Source of the DNA: Io17-Chloro-G2 sp034420695
Lineage (GTDB): Bacteria; Chloroflexota; Dehalococcoidia; Lucifugimonadales; UBA3495
DNA: 64,000 bases
NCBI GenBank assembly: GCA_034420695.1
Contig: DAOULB010000055.1
Location: 1-64,000 of the forward strand
Reading direction: 5' to 3'
The notes under the pieces are model-generated. The model saw only the letters and a program-made list of their open reading frames with translations, was not told the DNA's origin and searched no databases. Each line of letters starts with the position of its first letter. Positions within the stretch are counted from its first letter, which is position 1. Shown in pieces: positions 50,664 through 58,874 of this stretch. Made by a program: the position numbers and the translations under genes.

Positions 50664-51587
50664 ATGCGCATTGCTGTTCCGGACTTGGTATCCAACTCGT
50701 ACTTTCCGGCGGTGGCCGCGGTGAAACTAGGGTTGTTCAAGGCCCATGGAGTGGACGTGGAGCTGGAGATGGTGTCGCCGGTGGGCAGGGCGATGGAGTC
50801 GCTGCGGGACGGCGGGGTGGACTTCGTGGCGGGTCCGGCCCACGCCACGCTTTCGGCATTCCCCGGCTGGCAGGGGGCCAAGCTGCTGGCGGCGCTGTCG
50901 CAGCACACCTTCTGGCTGCTGGTGCTGCGCTCCAGCTTGGGAGTCGAGCCGGGGGACGTTTCGGCGGTGAAGGGGCTGCGCATCGGGGCGGCGCCGGGGC
51001 CGGACGCGGCGCTGCGGCGGTTGCTGGCGGAAGCGGGAATAGACCCGGAGCAGGACGGGGTGGACATAGGCCGGGTGCCCGGGAGCGCCGAGGCCGGGGT
51101 GTCCTTCGGGGTGCATGCTGCGCAGGCCTTGGAGGAGGGGATAATCGACGGGTTCTGGGCCAACGCAATGGGGGCGGAGGTGGCGGTGCGGAGCGGGATC
51201 GGCAGGGTGGCGCTGGACCCGAGGCGGGGGCTGGGGCCTGAGGCCGCCAAGGACTACACGTTCCCGGCGCTGGTGAGCACCGAAAGGCTGATCGAGGAGT
51301 CGCCGGCAGCGGCGGAGGGAGCGGTGCGGGGGGTGGTGGAGGCGCAGCGGGCGCTGAGGGCGGACCCGTCCCGGGCGGCCGAGGCGGCGGAAGGGCTTTT
51401 CCCGCCGGAGGAAGCAGCGCTGATAGAGGACTTGGTGCGGCGGGACCTTCCCTACTACAGCGCGGAGATTTCCCGGGAATGCGTAGCGGGGCTCAACGAA
51501 TTTGCCCGGAGCATGGGCCTGCTTTCGGGAGAGGCCGACTACGAGCAGGTGGCGGCCAGCCAGTTCGCCCACCTCTGGGCCGGATAG
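50664..51587 (+). CDS. ABC-type (NMT1-like) substrate-binding protein
   Basis: This 307-residue protein has the NMT1/SsuA-like start MRIAVPDLVSNSYFPAVAAVKLGLFKAHGVDVELEMV and a two-lobed binding pattern (RIGAAPGPDAALRRLLAEAGIDP). No signal peptide or lipobox is visible, so its location is unclear; a cytosolic sensor or enzyme role is possible. It lies 12 bases before an LLM monooxygenase gene in the same direction and probably forms one operon with it. Confidence 0.75.
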   Translation: MRIAVPDLVSNSYFPAVAAVKLGLFKAHGVDVELEMVSPVGRAMESLRDGGVDFVAGPAHATLSAFPGWQGAKLLAALSQHTFWLLVLRSSLGVEPGDVSAVKGLRIGAAPGPDAALRRLLAEAGIDPEQDGVDIGRVPGSAEAGVSFGVHAAQALEEGIIDGFWANAMGAEVAVRSGIGRVALDPRRGLGPEAAKDYTFPALVSTERLIEESPAAAEGAVRGVVEAQRALRADPSRAAEAAEGLFPPEEAALIEDLVRRDLPYYSAEISRECVAGLNEFARSMGLLSGEADYEQVAASQFAHLWAG

Positions 51588-51599
51588 CGGGCGAATTCG

Positions 51600-52592
51600 A
51601 TGGAAGTTGACATCAGGGTACCGGTGGGCCTGCCGGTGCAGGAGACGGCGGACTTCATCGCCGGGTGCGAGGCGGCCGGATTTTCCGGGGTGGGAGTCCA
51701 CGACCACCAGCACAGCGGGCGGGACGTATTTCTCACCCTGGCGTTGGCGGCGGAGCGGACCAGCAGGCTGACGCTGTACCCGGCGACGACGAACCCGGTG
51801 ACCCGGCATCCGATGGTACTGGCATCGCTGGCCCACTCGCTGGAGGAAATTGCGCCGGGGCGTGTGCGGCTGACGGTGGGGCCGGGCTACCTTGCGGTGG
51901 GGAACATCGGGCGGCCCAGGGCCACGGTGGAGGCAATGCGGCGGGCCATCCTGACCATCCGGCGGCTGCTGCAGGGCGAATTGGTGGAGTTCAACGGGGT
52001 GGAGACCCGGCTGCGGAACCTGAGCGAGCCGCCGACGCCGGTGTTCATGACCGCGGCGGGTCCACGGATGGTGGAACTGGCGGGAGAGGTTGCGGACGGA
52101 GTACTGCTGCTGGCCGGGCTGCATCCCAAGGCGGTGGGGGCGGCGCGGCGGCGGCTGGAAATTGGAGCGGCCAGGGCCGGGCGGAGCTTGGAGGGCTTCA
52201 GGACGATATTCATCACGCCGACCACGGTGTCGGAGGACAGCGCGGCGGCACGACGCTTTCCGCAGCAGTGGTTTCGTCCGGGGCAGCCGTACCTGAAGTA
52301 CCCCAGCGACTCCAACTTGGTGTGGCTGCGGGAGGCCGGTATCGACTTGGCCGACGATTTCCTCCCCGAGAATATAAGTGATACCCAAGCGGCGGAGATA
52401 TGCGACGCCTTCGGGCTGTTCGGCACGGCTGAGGAGTGCCTAGCCAGGCTGAGGCGGGCGAGGGACGAATCGGGGATCGAGCACGTCTTTATTTTTCCCA
52501 CCCACACCCAGGAGGGCGGATACGACATGCCGCGGGCGGAGGTGGAGGCCTTCCGTGAGGTGATAATTCCGGGCTTGGGGAGGGCCGCTTAG
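51600..52592 (+). CDS. LLM-class flavin-dependent oxidoreductase
   Basis: This 330-residue protein has MEVDIRVPVGLPVQETADF, FSGVGVHDHQHSGRDVFLTLALAAERTSRLTLYPATTN and HPMVLASLAHSLEEIAPGRVRLTVGPGYLAV, the luciferase-like TIM-barrel pattern of F420/FMN enzymes. It is 12 bases downstream of the binding-protein-like gene. The third such enzyme in the window; the substrate is unknown. Confidence 0.9.
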   Translation: MEVDIRVPVGLPVQETADFIAGCEAAGFSGVGVHDHQHSGRDVFLTLALAAERTSRLTLYPATTNPVTRHPMVLASLAHSLEEIAPGRVRLTVGPGYLAVGNIGRPRATVEAMRRAILTIRRLLQGELVEFNGVETRLRNLSEPPTPVFMTAAGPRMVELAGEVADGVLLLAGLHPKAVGAARRRLEIGAARAGRSLEGFRTIFITPTTVSEDSAAARRFPQQWFRPGQPYLKYPSDSNLVWLREAGIDLADDFLPENISDTQAAEICDAFGLFGTAEECLARLRRARDESGIEHVFIFPTHTQEGGYDMPRAEVEAFREVIIPGLGRAA

Positions 52593-52729
52593 GGGCTTCC
52601 GGCGGGTCTGGAAACGAGGGTGCGTTGCCTGTTGGCGCCGGGATGGCGGGACCACCGGCATGACGGGATGGCGGGCCGACGCGGGACCGGGGTGAGCGCA
52701 GGATGACGGCGATACAAGGAGCAGGAGTC

Positions 52730-53827
52730 ATGGCAGAAAAGATACGGCTGGGGTTCGTGGGCGCGAACGTGAATTCGACGTGGGCCTCGCAGTCGCACTT
52801 CCCGGCGCTGCTGGCCAGCCCGGACGTGGAGTTCACGGCGGTGTGCACCACCAGGGCGGAGAGCGCCGAGGAGGCGCGGCAGGCCTTCGGGGCTAAGGTT
52901 GCCTTCCACGATTTCAGGGAGATGGCAGCGTCGCCGGAGATAGACGCAGTGGCGGTGGTGGTGAGGGTGCCGTCGCACTACGAGCCGACGAAGGCGGCCA
53001 TCGAGGGCGGGAAGCACGTGCTTACGGAGTGGCCCTTGGGTCGGAACACCGCCGAGGCGGAGGAGCTGGCGGGGCTGGCCCGGGAGAGAGGGGTGCAGAC
53101 GGCAGTGGGCCTGCAATCGCGGGTGAGCCCGGCGCTGCTGTTCATCAAGGAGCAGATTGAGAGCGGCTACGTGGGAGAGGTACTGTCGTGCCACGTGACG
53201 ACGATGCGGGACGGGGCGCTGGAACGGCCGTCGAGCCGCACTTGGCAGCGGGACGCCAGCCTGGGAGCAAACACCTTGACCATCGCCAACGGACACGTCA
53301 TTGACGCCCTGAGGTTCGTGGCGGGGGACTTCACCCGGGTGTCGTGCATGGCCAGCACCCAGGCGGACCGGTGGTACGAGACGGACACGCGGCAGTTTGT
53401 TGAGGTCACGTCCCCGGACAACGTGCGGGTCAGCGGTCGGCTGCAGAGCGGAGCGGCGGCATCAGTGCACGTTGGGGCAGTGCCTTGGGCGGGCAGCGGA
53501 TACCGGATGGAGATATACGGTCGGGAAGGCACGCTGGTGGCCACGGGAAGCGTTTCGTCGCAGCGAGGGGAAATGCTGAGGGTGCAGGGCGCGCGGGGCA
53601 GCCATGAACTGCAGGACTTGGAGATACCGGAGCGTTTCGTTTACGTGCCGTCGGGCTTCCCTCAGGGCGACCCGTTCAACATCGGGCAGTTGTATACGCT
53701 GTTCGCCGAGGCGATACGGACAGGAGAGAGCCGGTTGCCGACGTTCGACACGGCGGTTGACCTGCACCGGTTCATCGACACTCTGAAAAGGTCGTCGGAG
53801 GAGGGCCGGGAACTGCCAGTGGGCTGA
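52730..53827 (+). CDS. Gfo/Idh/MocA-family oxidoreductase
   Basis: This protein of about 365 residues has an N-terminal NAD(P) Rossmann domain (KIRLGFVGANVNSTWASQSHFPAL; AVAVVVRVPSHYEPTKAAIEGGKHVLTEWPLG) with the EKP/EWP-like catalytic segment, and a C-terminal alpha/beta domain of the MocA type. The start was placed at the ATG after GGAGCAGGAGTC; an upstream ATG would add nine residues. It follows the LLM gene in the same direction. The substrate is a sugar- or cyclitol-like alcohol by family; it is not determined here. Confidence 0.9.
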   Translation: MAEKIRLGFVGANVNSTWASQSHFPALLASPDVEFTAVCTTRAESAEEARQAFGAKVAFHDFREMAASPEIDAVAVVVRVPSHYEPTKAAIEGGKHVLTEWPLGRNTAEAEELAGLARERGVQTAVGLQSRVSPALLFIKEQIESGYVGEVLSCHVTTMRDGALERPSSRTWQRDASLGANTLTIANGHVIDALRFVAGDFTRVSCMASTQADRWYETDTRQFVEVTSPDNVRVSGRLQSGAAASVHVGAVPWAGSGYRMEIYGREGTLVATGSVSSQRGEMLRVQGARGSHELQDLEIPERFVYVPSGFPQGDPFNIGQLYTLFAEAIRTGESRLPTFDTAVDLHRFIDTLKRSSEEGRELPVG

Positions 53828-53894
53828 GCCGGTGTTTTCCCAAAGACGGAAAAGCGGCGGGAGCCAAGTCACTTCCGGCAGCGGCGTTGCACCG

Positions 53895-54656
53895 TCAGGC
53901 GGCGGCGACGGCCGGGGCGTGGGCCTTCAGGAAGCGCCGGGCGTGGGCAATGACCTCGTCGATGTGCTCCTGGGAGTCCTTCCAGGGATAGATGGTGACC
54001 TCGGCGTTGGGAGCGAGACCGGCGACCTCCAATGCGACCCGGTAGGGGTGAGTGGGAACATCGTCGGGGGCTATCAACAGCGGGGTCTGCAAGTTCCGCA
54101 CGTAATCGCGGGTGGAAGTAAAGACGAAGTCGCCGCGGTTGGTGTACATGCTGGTCAGGAAGTCGTGGACCATGTCCATGGTGATTTCAGGACGGTTTTC
54201 GCAGAGGGGCGGGCCCCAAGCGGTTATATTGTTGCGGTAGAAAATGTCGGGCAGCTCGGGCCTGAAGCCGCTGGGCTGCATCATCGCGGCGGCCACGATG
54301 CGCTCCGGGGCGAGCCTGAGCAGGTTGTGGATCATGGGCCCGCCGATGCAGAAGCCCATGACCAGGAATTCCCTGATGCCCAGGTGGTCCATCAGCCCAA
54401 GCTGGTCTTCGGAGTAGGCATCCCAGGGACGGTCGATCTCCAGGGGACCAGTGGACTGCCCTTGGTTGGCGTTGCGCAAGTCGGCGGCGATGCAGCGAAA
54501 GTCGTCCCGGTAGGTCTCCATGGGGTTGAAGGGCACCGACCTGTTGAGTGATGCGATGGTGGAATTCAGGCCGCCACCGGGAATGATGAGCAGAGGGAAT
54601 CCGGAACCGGCCTCTTCGTAGTAAATGCGGTTGGGGCCCCTTTGGTAGAACGGCAC
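53895..54656 (-). CDS. Alpha/beta-fold hydrolase
   Basis: This 253-residue protein has the oxyanion loop IIPGGGLNSTIASL, the DLRNANQGQS strand, a nucleophile elbow MGFCIGGPM with Cys in place of Ser (G-F-C-I-G-G), DDVPTHP and QEHIDEVIAHARRFL. The Cys-for-Ser change at the nucleophile is unusual outside dienelactone hydrolases, so it may be a dienelactone-hydrolase-like enzyme. The start was taken as the GTG after TGGAGGAACATAGCC; an upstream ATG would add about 48 residues. Confidence 0.82.
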   Translation of the reverse strand: MPFYQRGPNRIYYEEAGSGFPLLIIPGGGLNSTIASLNRSVPFNPMETYRDDFRCIAADLRNANQGQSTGPLEIDRPWDAYSEDQLGLMDHLGIREFLVMGFCIGGPMIHNLLRLAPERIVAAAMMQPSGFRPELPDIFYRNNITAWGPPLCENRPEITMDMVHDFLTSMYTNRGDFVFTSTRDYVRNLQTPLLIAPDDVPTHPYRVALEVAGLAPNAEVTIYPWKDSQEHIDEVIAHARRFLKAHAPAVAAA

Positions 54657-54962
54657 GGCTATGTTCCTCCAACGATGAATTGCAGGGCGCGCTTGCTGCT
54701 CTGCGAGCAGGCAGGCGGGGGCCTGAGACACGCCAGCGGGAGGCCGGTGTTTCGCAGGGCTGTGCCCGGCCGGCCCTTTCAGGGGTTGACTGTAACCCAA
54801 AACGGTCCCTGCGGCAAAAAGCGGCGGCGCGGGACGCCGGCGGGGGTTAGATGCGGCGGCGAGAGGGGAATAAGCTGGGGGAGGGCCCTACGTAGATGAC
54901 TGACAAGGAGCCCAAAGGCGGCGGGACGGGAAGCCAAGGCAACCGGAGAGACAGGAGACGGG

Positions 54963-56318
54963 CTGCGGCGTATTGCCATCGTCGGCGGGGGCGTATCGGG
55001 GCTGGCGGCGGCTTGGGGGCTGAACCATCACCCGGAGCGTTTCGACTTCCGGCTGTTCGAAGCACGGGAGCAGGTGGGCGGGAATGCGATTACGTCGGAC
55101 ATGCCGCAGGAGGACGGCACTGCAATTCCCTTCGATACATCAGTCACGGCTTGCATCCCGTCGGTCTATCATCGCATTGTGCTGCTGATGGAAGAGTTCG
55201 GCATCGAACTGATGGACACCAGATTCAGCTACAGCGTGAGGTACGGCGACGGCGTTTACGCCCACGACTTCGATTCGGACATCAGGGAGCAGCTACGGGC
55301 AGAGATCGCAAGATTCCAACGAGTTTTGAAGCGCCTGCACCGGGTCGGCTGGCTGACCCGCTCCCGGTCGAAGCTGCTGAACGCCCTGAACCCGTTCAAC
55401 TACATCAGCATGGGGACGGTCTTGAAGCTGGGGAGGTTTTCGGAAGACTTCAGGTACAAAGTCCTCAAGCCCATGTTCGCCAATTTCCTGATGGCGACGG
55501 ACGTGTTAGACATGCCAGCAGCCCTGTTTTCGAGGTACCTTGAATTCTTCGACATCGAGACCGCCACAACGATGCAGACATGGGACCGGGGGACGCGGCG
55601 GATATACGAGAACCTGTCCGCCGGTTTCAGGGACAAGATATACCTGAACCGCCCGGTACTCAGGGTTTACCGGCAAGCGTCCTGTGCGGTGGTTGAGGAC
55701 GAAGAGGGTGAGCGGGAAACGTTTGACGAGGTGATACTTGCCTGCAATGCGAACCAGGTCTTGGCAGCGCTGGACAAGCCGACGTTGCTTGAGCGTTACA
55801 TCCTGTCTTCAGTACGCTACGATACCGACCTCCATCACCGCGCCATCGTCCACTCCGACTCCTCGGTCCTGCCGGACAACGAGGTGAGACCCCTGGAAAC
55901 ACGCAGCAATCACATACAACAGTACGGCTCTCGGCCGGACAACTATGAGATAACGTACATCATGCATAACCAGCAGCCGTGGGCCCGCCGCTCGGACAAG
56001 CCCTGCCTGGTGACCTACAATCCAGTCAGCACAATAGACGAAGGGAAAATCATCAGGAAACTGTCGTTTCAGCACATCATCCACGACGTGCGCCACGTTG
56101 CGCTGCTGGTCAACCTGTTCCGCCTTATCCAGGGGAAGAGTAGGACCTGGCACTGCGGGGCGCACACGCTGATAAACAGCCAGGAGACCTGTTTCGTCAC
56201 GGGGCTGGCTACGGCAAGGCAGATGGACGCGGATTACCCCTTCGGCGACCCGGCGGCGAGGGGGTGGTTAAACTACTACGGGAGCATCATGTACGGCGCC
56301 CGTTTCAGGAAGGCATAA
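54963..56318 (+). CDS. COG2907-like FAD-dependent oxidoreductase, start unclear
   Basis: The Rossmann motif RIAIVGGGVSGLAAAWGLN is read from about 54963, with FRLFEAREQVGGNAIT, IPFDTSVTA, ILACNANQVLAAL and SIMYG further on, the pattern of the COG2907 amine-oxidase-like flavoproteins. No ATG, GTG or TTG lies in frame between the upstream in-frame stop and the motif; the first start-like codon is CTG at 54963. The ATG at 54896 is in another frame, so either a rare start or a frameshift is present. It is followed by a methyltransferase and an ATP-grasp gene. Confidence 0.8.
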   Translation: MRRIAIVGGGVSGLAAAWGLNHHPERFDFRLFEAREQVGGNAITSDMPQEDGTAIPFDTSVTACIPSVYHRIVLLMEEFGIELMDTRFSYSVRYGDGVYAHDFDSDIREQLRAEIARFQRVLKRLHRVGWLTRSRSKLLNALNPFNYISMGTVLKLGRFSEDFRYKVLKPMFANFLMATDVLDMPAALFSRYLEFFDIETATTMQTWDRGTRRIYENLSAGFRDKIYLNRPVLRVYRQASCAVVEDEEGERETFDEVILACNANQVLAALDKPTLLERYILSSVRYDTDLHHRAIVHSDSSVLPDNEVRPLETRSNHIQQYGSRPDNYEITYIMHNQQPWARRSDKPCLVTYNPVSTIDEGKIIRKLSFQHIIHDVRHVALLVNLFRLIQGKSRTWHCGAHTLINSQETCFVTGLATARQMDADYPFGDPAARGWLNYYGSIMYGARFRKA

Positions 56319-56451
56319 GGCGGAAAGGCGAGAAGACGCTTGGCAAAACAGTGAAACGGGAACGGATTGAACACGGAGTCAACAAGGAGCAGCAGGCCCA
56401 CCTCTGCCGGAGGGAGCAGCAAAGTATTGGAATGCATTCAAGGAGGGATAC

Positions 56452-57270
56452 ATGACCAGCCGATTTTCCGAGCAGGATACCGAGGCCTTTTACGATGCCG
56501 AAGACGCCCTGTACCGTTCCTTCTGGGACAGGGAGGGCAGTCTTCACTGGGGCTGGTTCGACAGCGGCACCGGGGAGGATTTTCTGGCCGCCTGCGCGAA
56601 CCTCAACCAGAAGATGCTGGAAAAGGCCCGGATCACCCAGTCTGCCAACGTGCTCGACCTCGGGTGCGGCAACGGCAACACCGCTCTCTGGCTGTGCCAG
56701 ACGGCGGAGTGCCGCGTAAAGGGCATCGACCTCAGCGGGGTCCGCATCAACAACGCCATAGAGTCCTTGGAGAGCCAGCCGGCGGACGTCCGAAATCGCA
56801 TGGTATTTGAAAAGGCCTCGGCCACAGCCCTTCCCTATGAAGACAACCAGTTCAGCCACGTGTGGAGCCAGGCCACCATCTACCACATTCACGAAAAGGA
56901 AAAGGCCCTGCAGGAAGTCTACCGGGTGCTGGAGCCGGGCGGGACTTTGGTGTTTGACGACCTGACCAAACCCAAGCCGGACATCAGCGACGAGGCCCGG
57001 AGGTACGTGTACGACCGCTTGCTGTTTGACACGGACTACAGCTTTTCCGGATACCAGGAAGCCCTGCAGCGAACCGGGTTCAAGGTAATAGAGTCCCACG
57101 ACCTGTCCAGCCACTTGGGGAAGAGCTACCAGTGCTTGTCGGAAATGGCGCTGGCCCGCAGGGACCTGAACCCGGAGGTGTTCGAGGCCCTTTCCTATGC
57201 CTACCGGCAGATGGTGGCTGCGGTGGAACAGGGGGAGCTGGGATGGGGAATGTACCTTTGCCAAAAATAG
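56452..57270 (+). CDS. SAM-dependent methyltransferase (N-methyltransferase type)
   Basis: This 272-residue protein has FYDAEDALYRSFWDREGSLHWGWF, the SAM loop VLDLGCGNGNTALWL, VKGIDLSGVRINNA and HVWSQATIYHIHEKEKALQEVYRVLEPGGTLVFDDL, the pattern of small-molecule and glycine/sarcosine-type methyltransferases. The RBS AGGAGG precedes the ATG. It lies between the COG2907 flavoprotein and an ATP-grasp gene, which are probably functionally linked. Confidence 0.88.
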   Translation: MTSRFSEQDTEAFYDAEDALYRSFWDREGSLHWGWFDSGTGEDFLAACANLNQKMLEKARITQSANVLDLGCGNGNTALWLCQTAECRVKGIDLSGVRINNAIESLESQPADVRNRMVFEKASATALPYEDNQFSHVWSQATIYHIHEKEKALQEVYRVLEPGGTLVFDDLTKPKPDISDEARRYVYDRLLFDTDYSFSGYQEALQRTGFKVIESHDLSSHLGKSYQCLSEMALARRDLNPEVFEALSYAYRQMVAAVEQGELGWGMYLCQK

Positions 57271-57376
57271 GCGGCAAGAACCGTAGCAGTTGCGGTTGAA
57301 TTTTTTATAAACTTTTTTGCGTTTTCTAATATTCTTTGCGTTCCCCGGCCAGTCAACGCAGCAGAGAGGAGACGCG
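57271..57376. other. AT-rich spacer with possible terminator
   Basis: A short stem AACCG/CGGTT near 57280-57298 is followed by TTGAATTTTTTATAAAC, which could end the methyltransferase transcript. The AT-rich stretch (TTTTTTGCGTTTTCTAATATTC) could equally be the promoter of the ATP-grasp gene. Confidence 0.4.
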
Positions 57377-58387
57377 ATGCCGGAAACCTATGACATCGTC
57401 CTATCAACCCCATTCCCCAACTACGACTTCTTTGCCCATAAATTGAGGGAACTCTGCGGGCAGATGAATTTGACCTATTTCCTGGTGAACGATACTTGGG
57501 TGAATGAGTTCCACCAGAAACTTGCAGAGAAGAAAATCAGGGTCAAGGTCATGCTGGACCTGACCGCCAACCAGAGACTGGACGACGACCCCTACGTGCT
57601 CTTGGCCAAAGAGGTGAAGCAGCAGAAGGGCCAAGTGATAGATGACCCCGACATAACAGCCGAGTCAGCCCACAAGGGGTATCTTCACGAGAAACTGGTA
57701 GAGGCCAAAGTGCCCGTTCCTCCAACAATAATCGTGGGCCGGGAAGAGGTGGACACATTCGAGCTGACCCGGGAGCAGAAAGCCAAGGTAGGGGTGCCCT
57801 TCGTGGTCAAGCCTGCTTGGGGAGACTCAGGGGTAGGCGTGGAAGTGAACGCTTACTCGGAGGAGTCGCTCTGCTGGTCGGCGCAGCAGGCGCCCCATTC
57901 GGATGCATTCCTGATTCAAAAAAGGGTGGAGCCGTTAACCTTGGGCAACCATCTCGGCTGGTTCAGGCTGTTCCACATCTTCAGGGAGGTCATCCCCTGC
58001 TGGTGGCACCCGGCCACCCACGAATACCAGATGGTGACACCGCGGCAGATGAGACAGTTCAAGCTGGGCCCCCTGCGGAAGATCATGCGGGGGATTGCCC
58101 AAGTCTCCCAGATGAAGAAATTCACATCCGAGATCTGTCTCCACGAGGACGGACAATTCTACGCGGTGGACTACGTTAACGCCGACCCGGACATGAACCC
58201 GCGTTCCTTCTATGCCAATGGCGTTCCAGACGAAATAGTGAGGCACGTAGCGTGGCTCCTCTTCTACGAAGCGATGCACATCGTCAAGCGAGGGCACGGG
58301 TATTTTGACGAGGAGCTTTCGGAGTCGGAGGCGGAACAGGACTGGGTACAGCGGCGGCAACTGGAGCAGGCCAAGGCTCACGCTTGA
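57377..58387 (+). CDS. ATP-grasp domain protein
   Basis: This 336-residue protein has an N-terminal region (YDIVLSTPFPNYDFFAHKLRELCGQMNLTYFLVND), a glycine-rich ATP-binding segment VPFVVKPAWGDSGVGV (about 155-170), FLIQKRVEP and an acidic Mg-binding segment DYVNADPDMN (about 268-278). ATP-grasp enzymes ligate a carboxylate to an amine or thiol. The partner substrate is unknown. With the preceding flavoprotein and methyltransferase it could build a small-molecule or peptide product. Confidence 0.85.
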   Translation: MPETYDIVLSTPFPNYDFFAHKLRELCGQMNLTYFLVNDTWVNEFHQKLAEKKIRVKVMLDLTANQRLDDDPYVLLAKEVKQQKGQVIDDPDITAESAHKGYLHEKLVEAKVPVPPTIIVGREEVDTFELTREQKAKVGVPFVVKPAWGDSGVGVEVNAYSEESLCWSAQQAPHSDAFLIQKRVEPLTLGNHLGWFRLFHIFREVIPCWWHPATHEYQMVTPRQMRQFKLGPLRKIMRGIAQVSQMKKFTSEICLHEDGQFYAVDYVNADPDMNPRSFYANGVPDEIVRHVAWLLFYEAMHIVKRGHGYFDEELSESEAEQDWVQRRQLEQAKAHA

Positions 58388-58874
58388 TTCTTGGCTGAAA
58401 TCTTCCCTTTAGTCCTGTCAATCTTGCGTCCCCAGGCTGGATTTTTGCATCATTCTTTGCAGAAATGATGCATTTATCCCGAGGGAGAGACTTCCTATCC
58501 GCGCCGAACACCGGAGAACCCGCAAAACCGGATACAGGTTGAATCCGTCGCCGGCCAAGTACACGTTTATTAACTAAACGGGCTCCGGCCAGCAGTACCG
58601 CCGGGTTATACAAGGGGCCCACCGCCCAAGCCTACCACTCACATTCAAGTTACCATCGCTGGCTGTCCCTAAGCAGTTCCCAATTGTCCAGCAGCTTTCG
58701 CCGCGGCTGGGAGGAAGCAATGGCGTTGCAGAGCGGTCTGGCCGGGTGGCATGCTTCGTCAGGGGCCAGCGCTCCCCCAGTCCAATTTATCTCCGGGTCC
58801 CGGGCTTCACAATCATGCCAAGCCGCATGGCGTCTCAATAAGCCGCGCTTGGAAATTTCCGGTAGGATGAGGGG
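58388..58874. other. Intergenic region with palindrome
   Basis: About 487 bases. An interrupted 9-bp palindrome is at 58446-58472 (separate entry). The remainder is GC-rich, with no convincing gene on either strand; short open frames are present but lack RBS and motif. Confidence 0.5.
58446..58472. promoter_or_regulatory. Interrupted palindrome TGCATCATT
   Basis: TGCATCATT is followed by a 9-base spacer CTTTGCAGA and its exact reverse complement AATGATGCA. The symmetry suits a dimeric regulator; it lacks the T run of a terminator. It lies 60-85 bases after the ATP-grasp stop and about 400 bases before the antiporter. Confidence 0.4.

Noticed and set aside
50727..52388. A 553-codon open frame antisense to the binding-protein and LLM genes
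   Set aside because: The Arg/Pro/His-rich translation is typical of antisense GC-rich DNA, and two complete genes lie on the plus strand.
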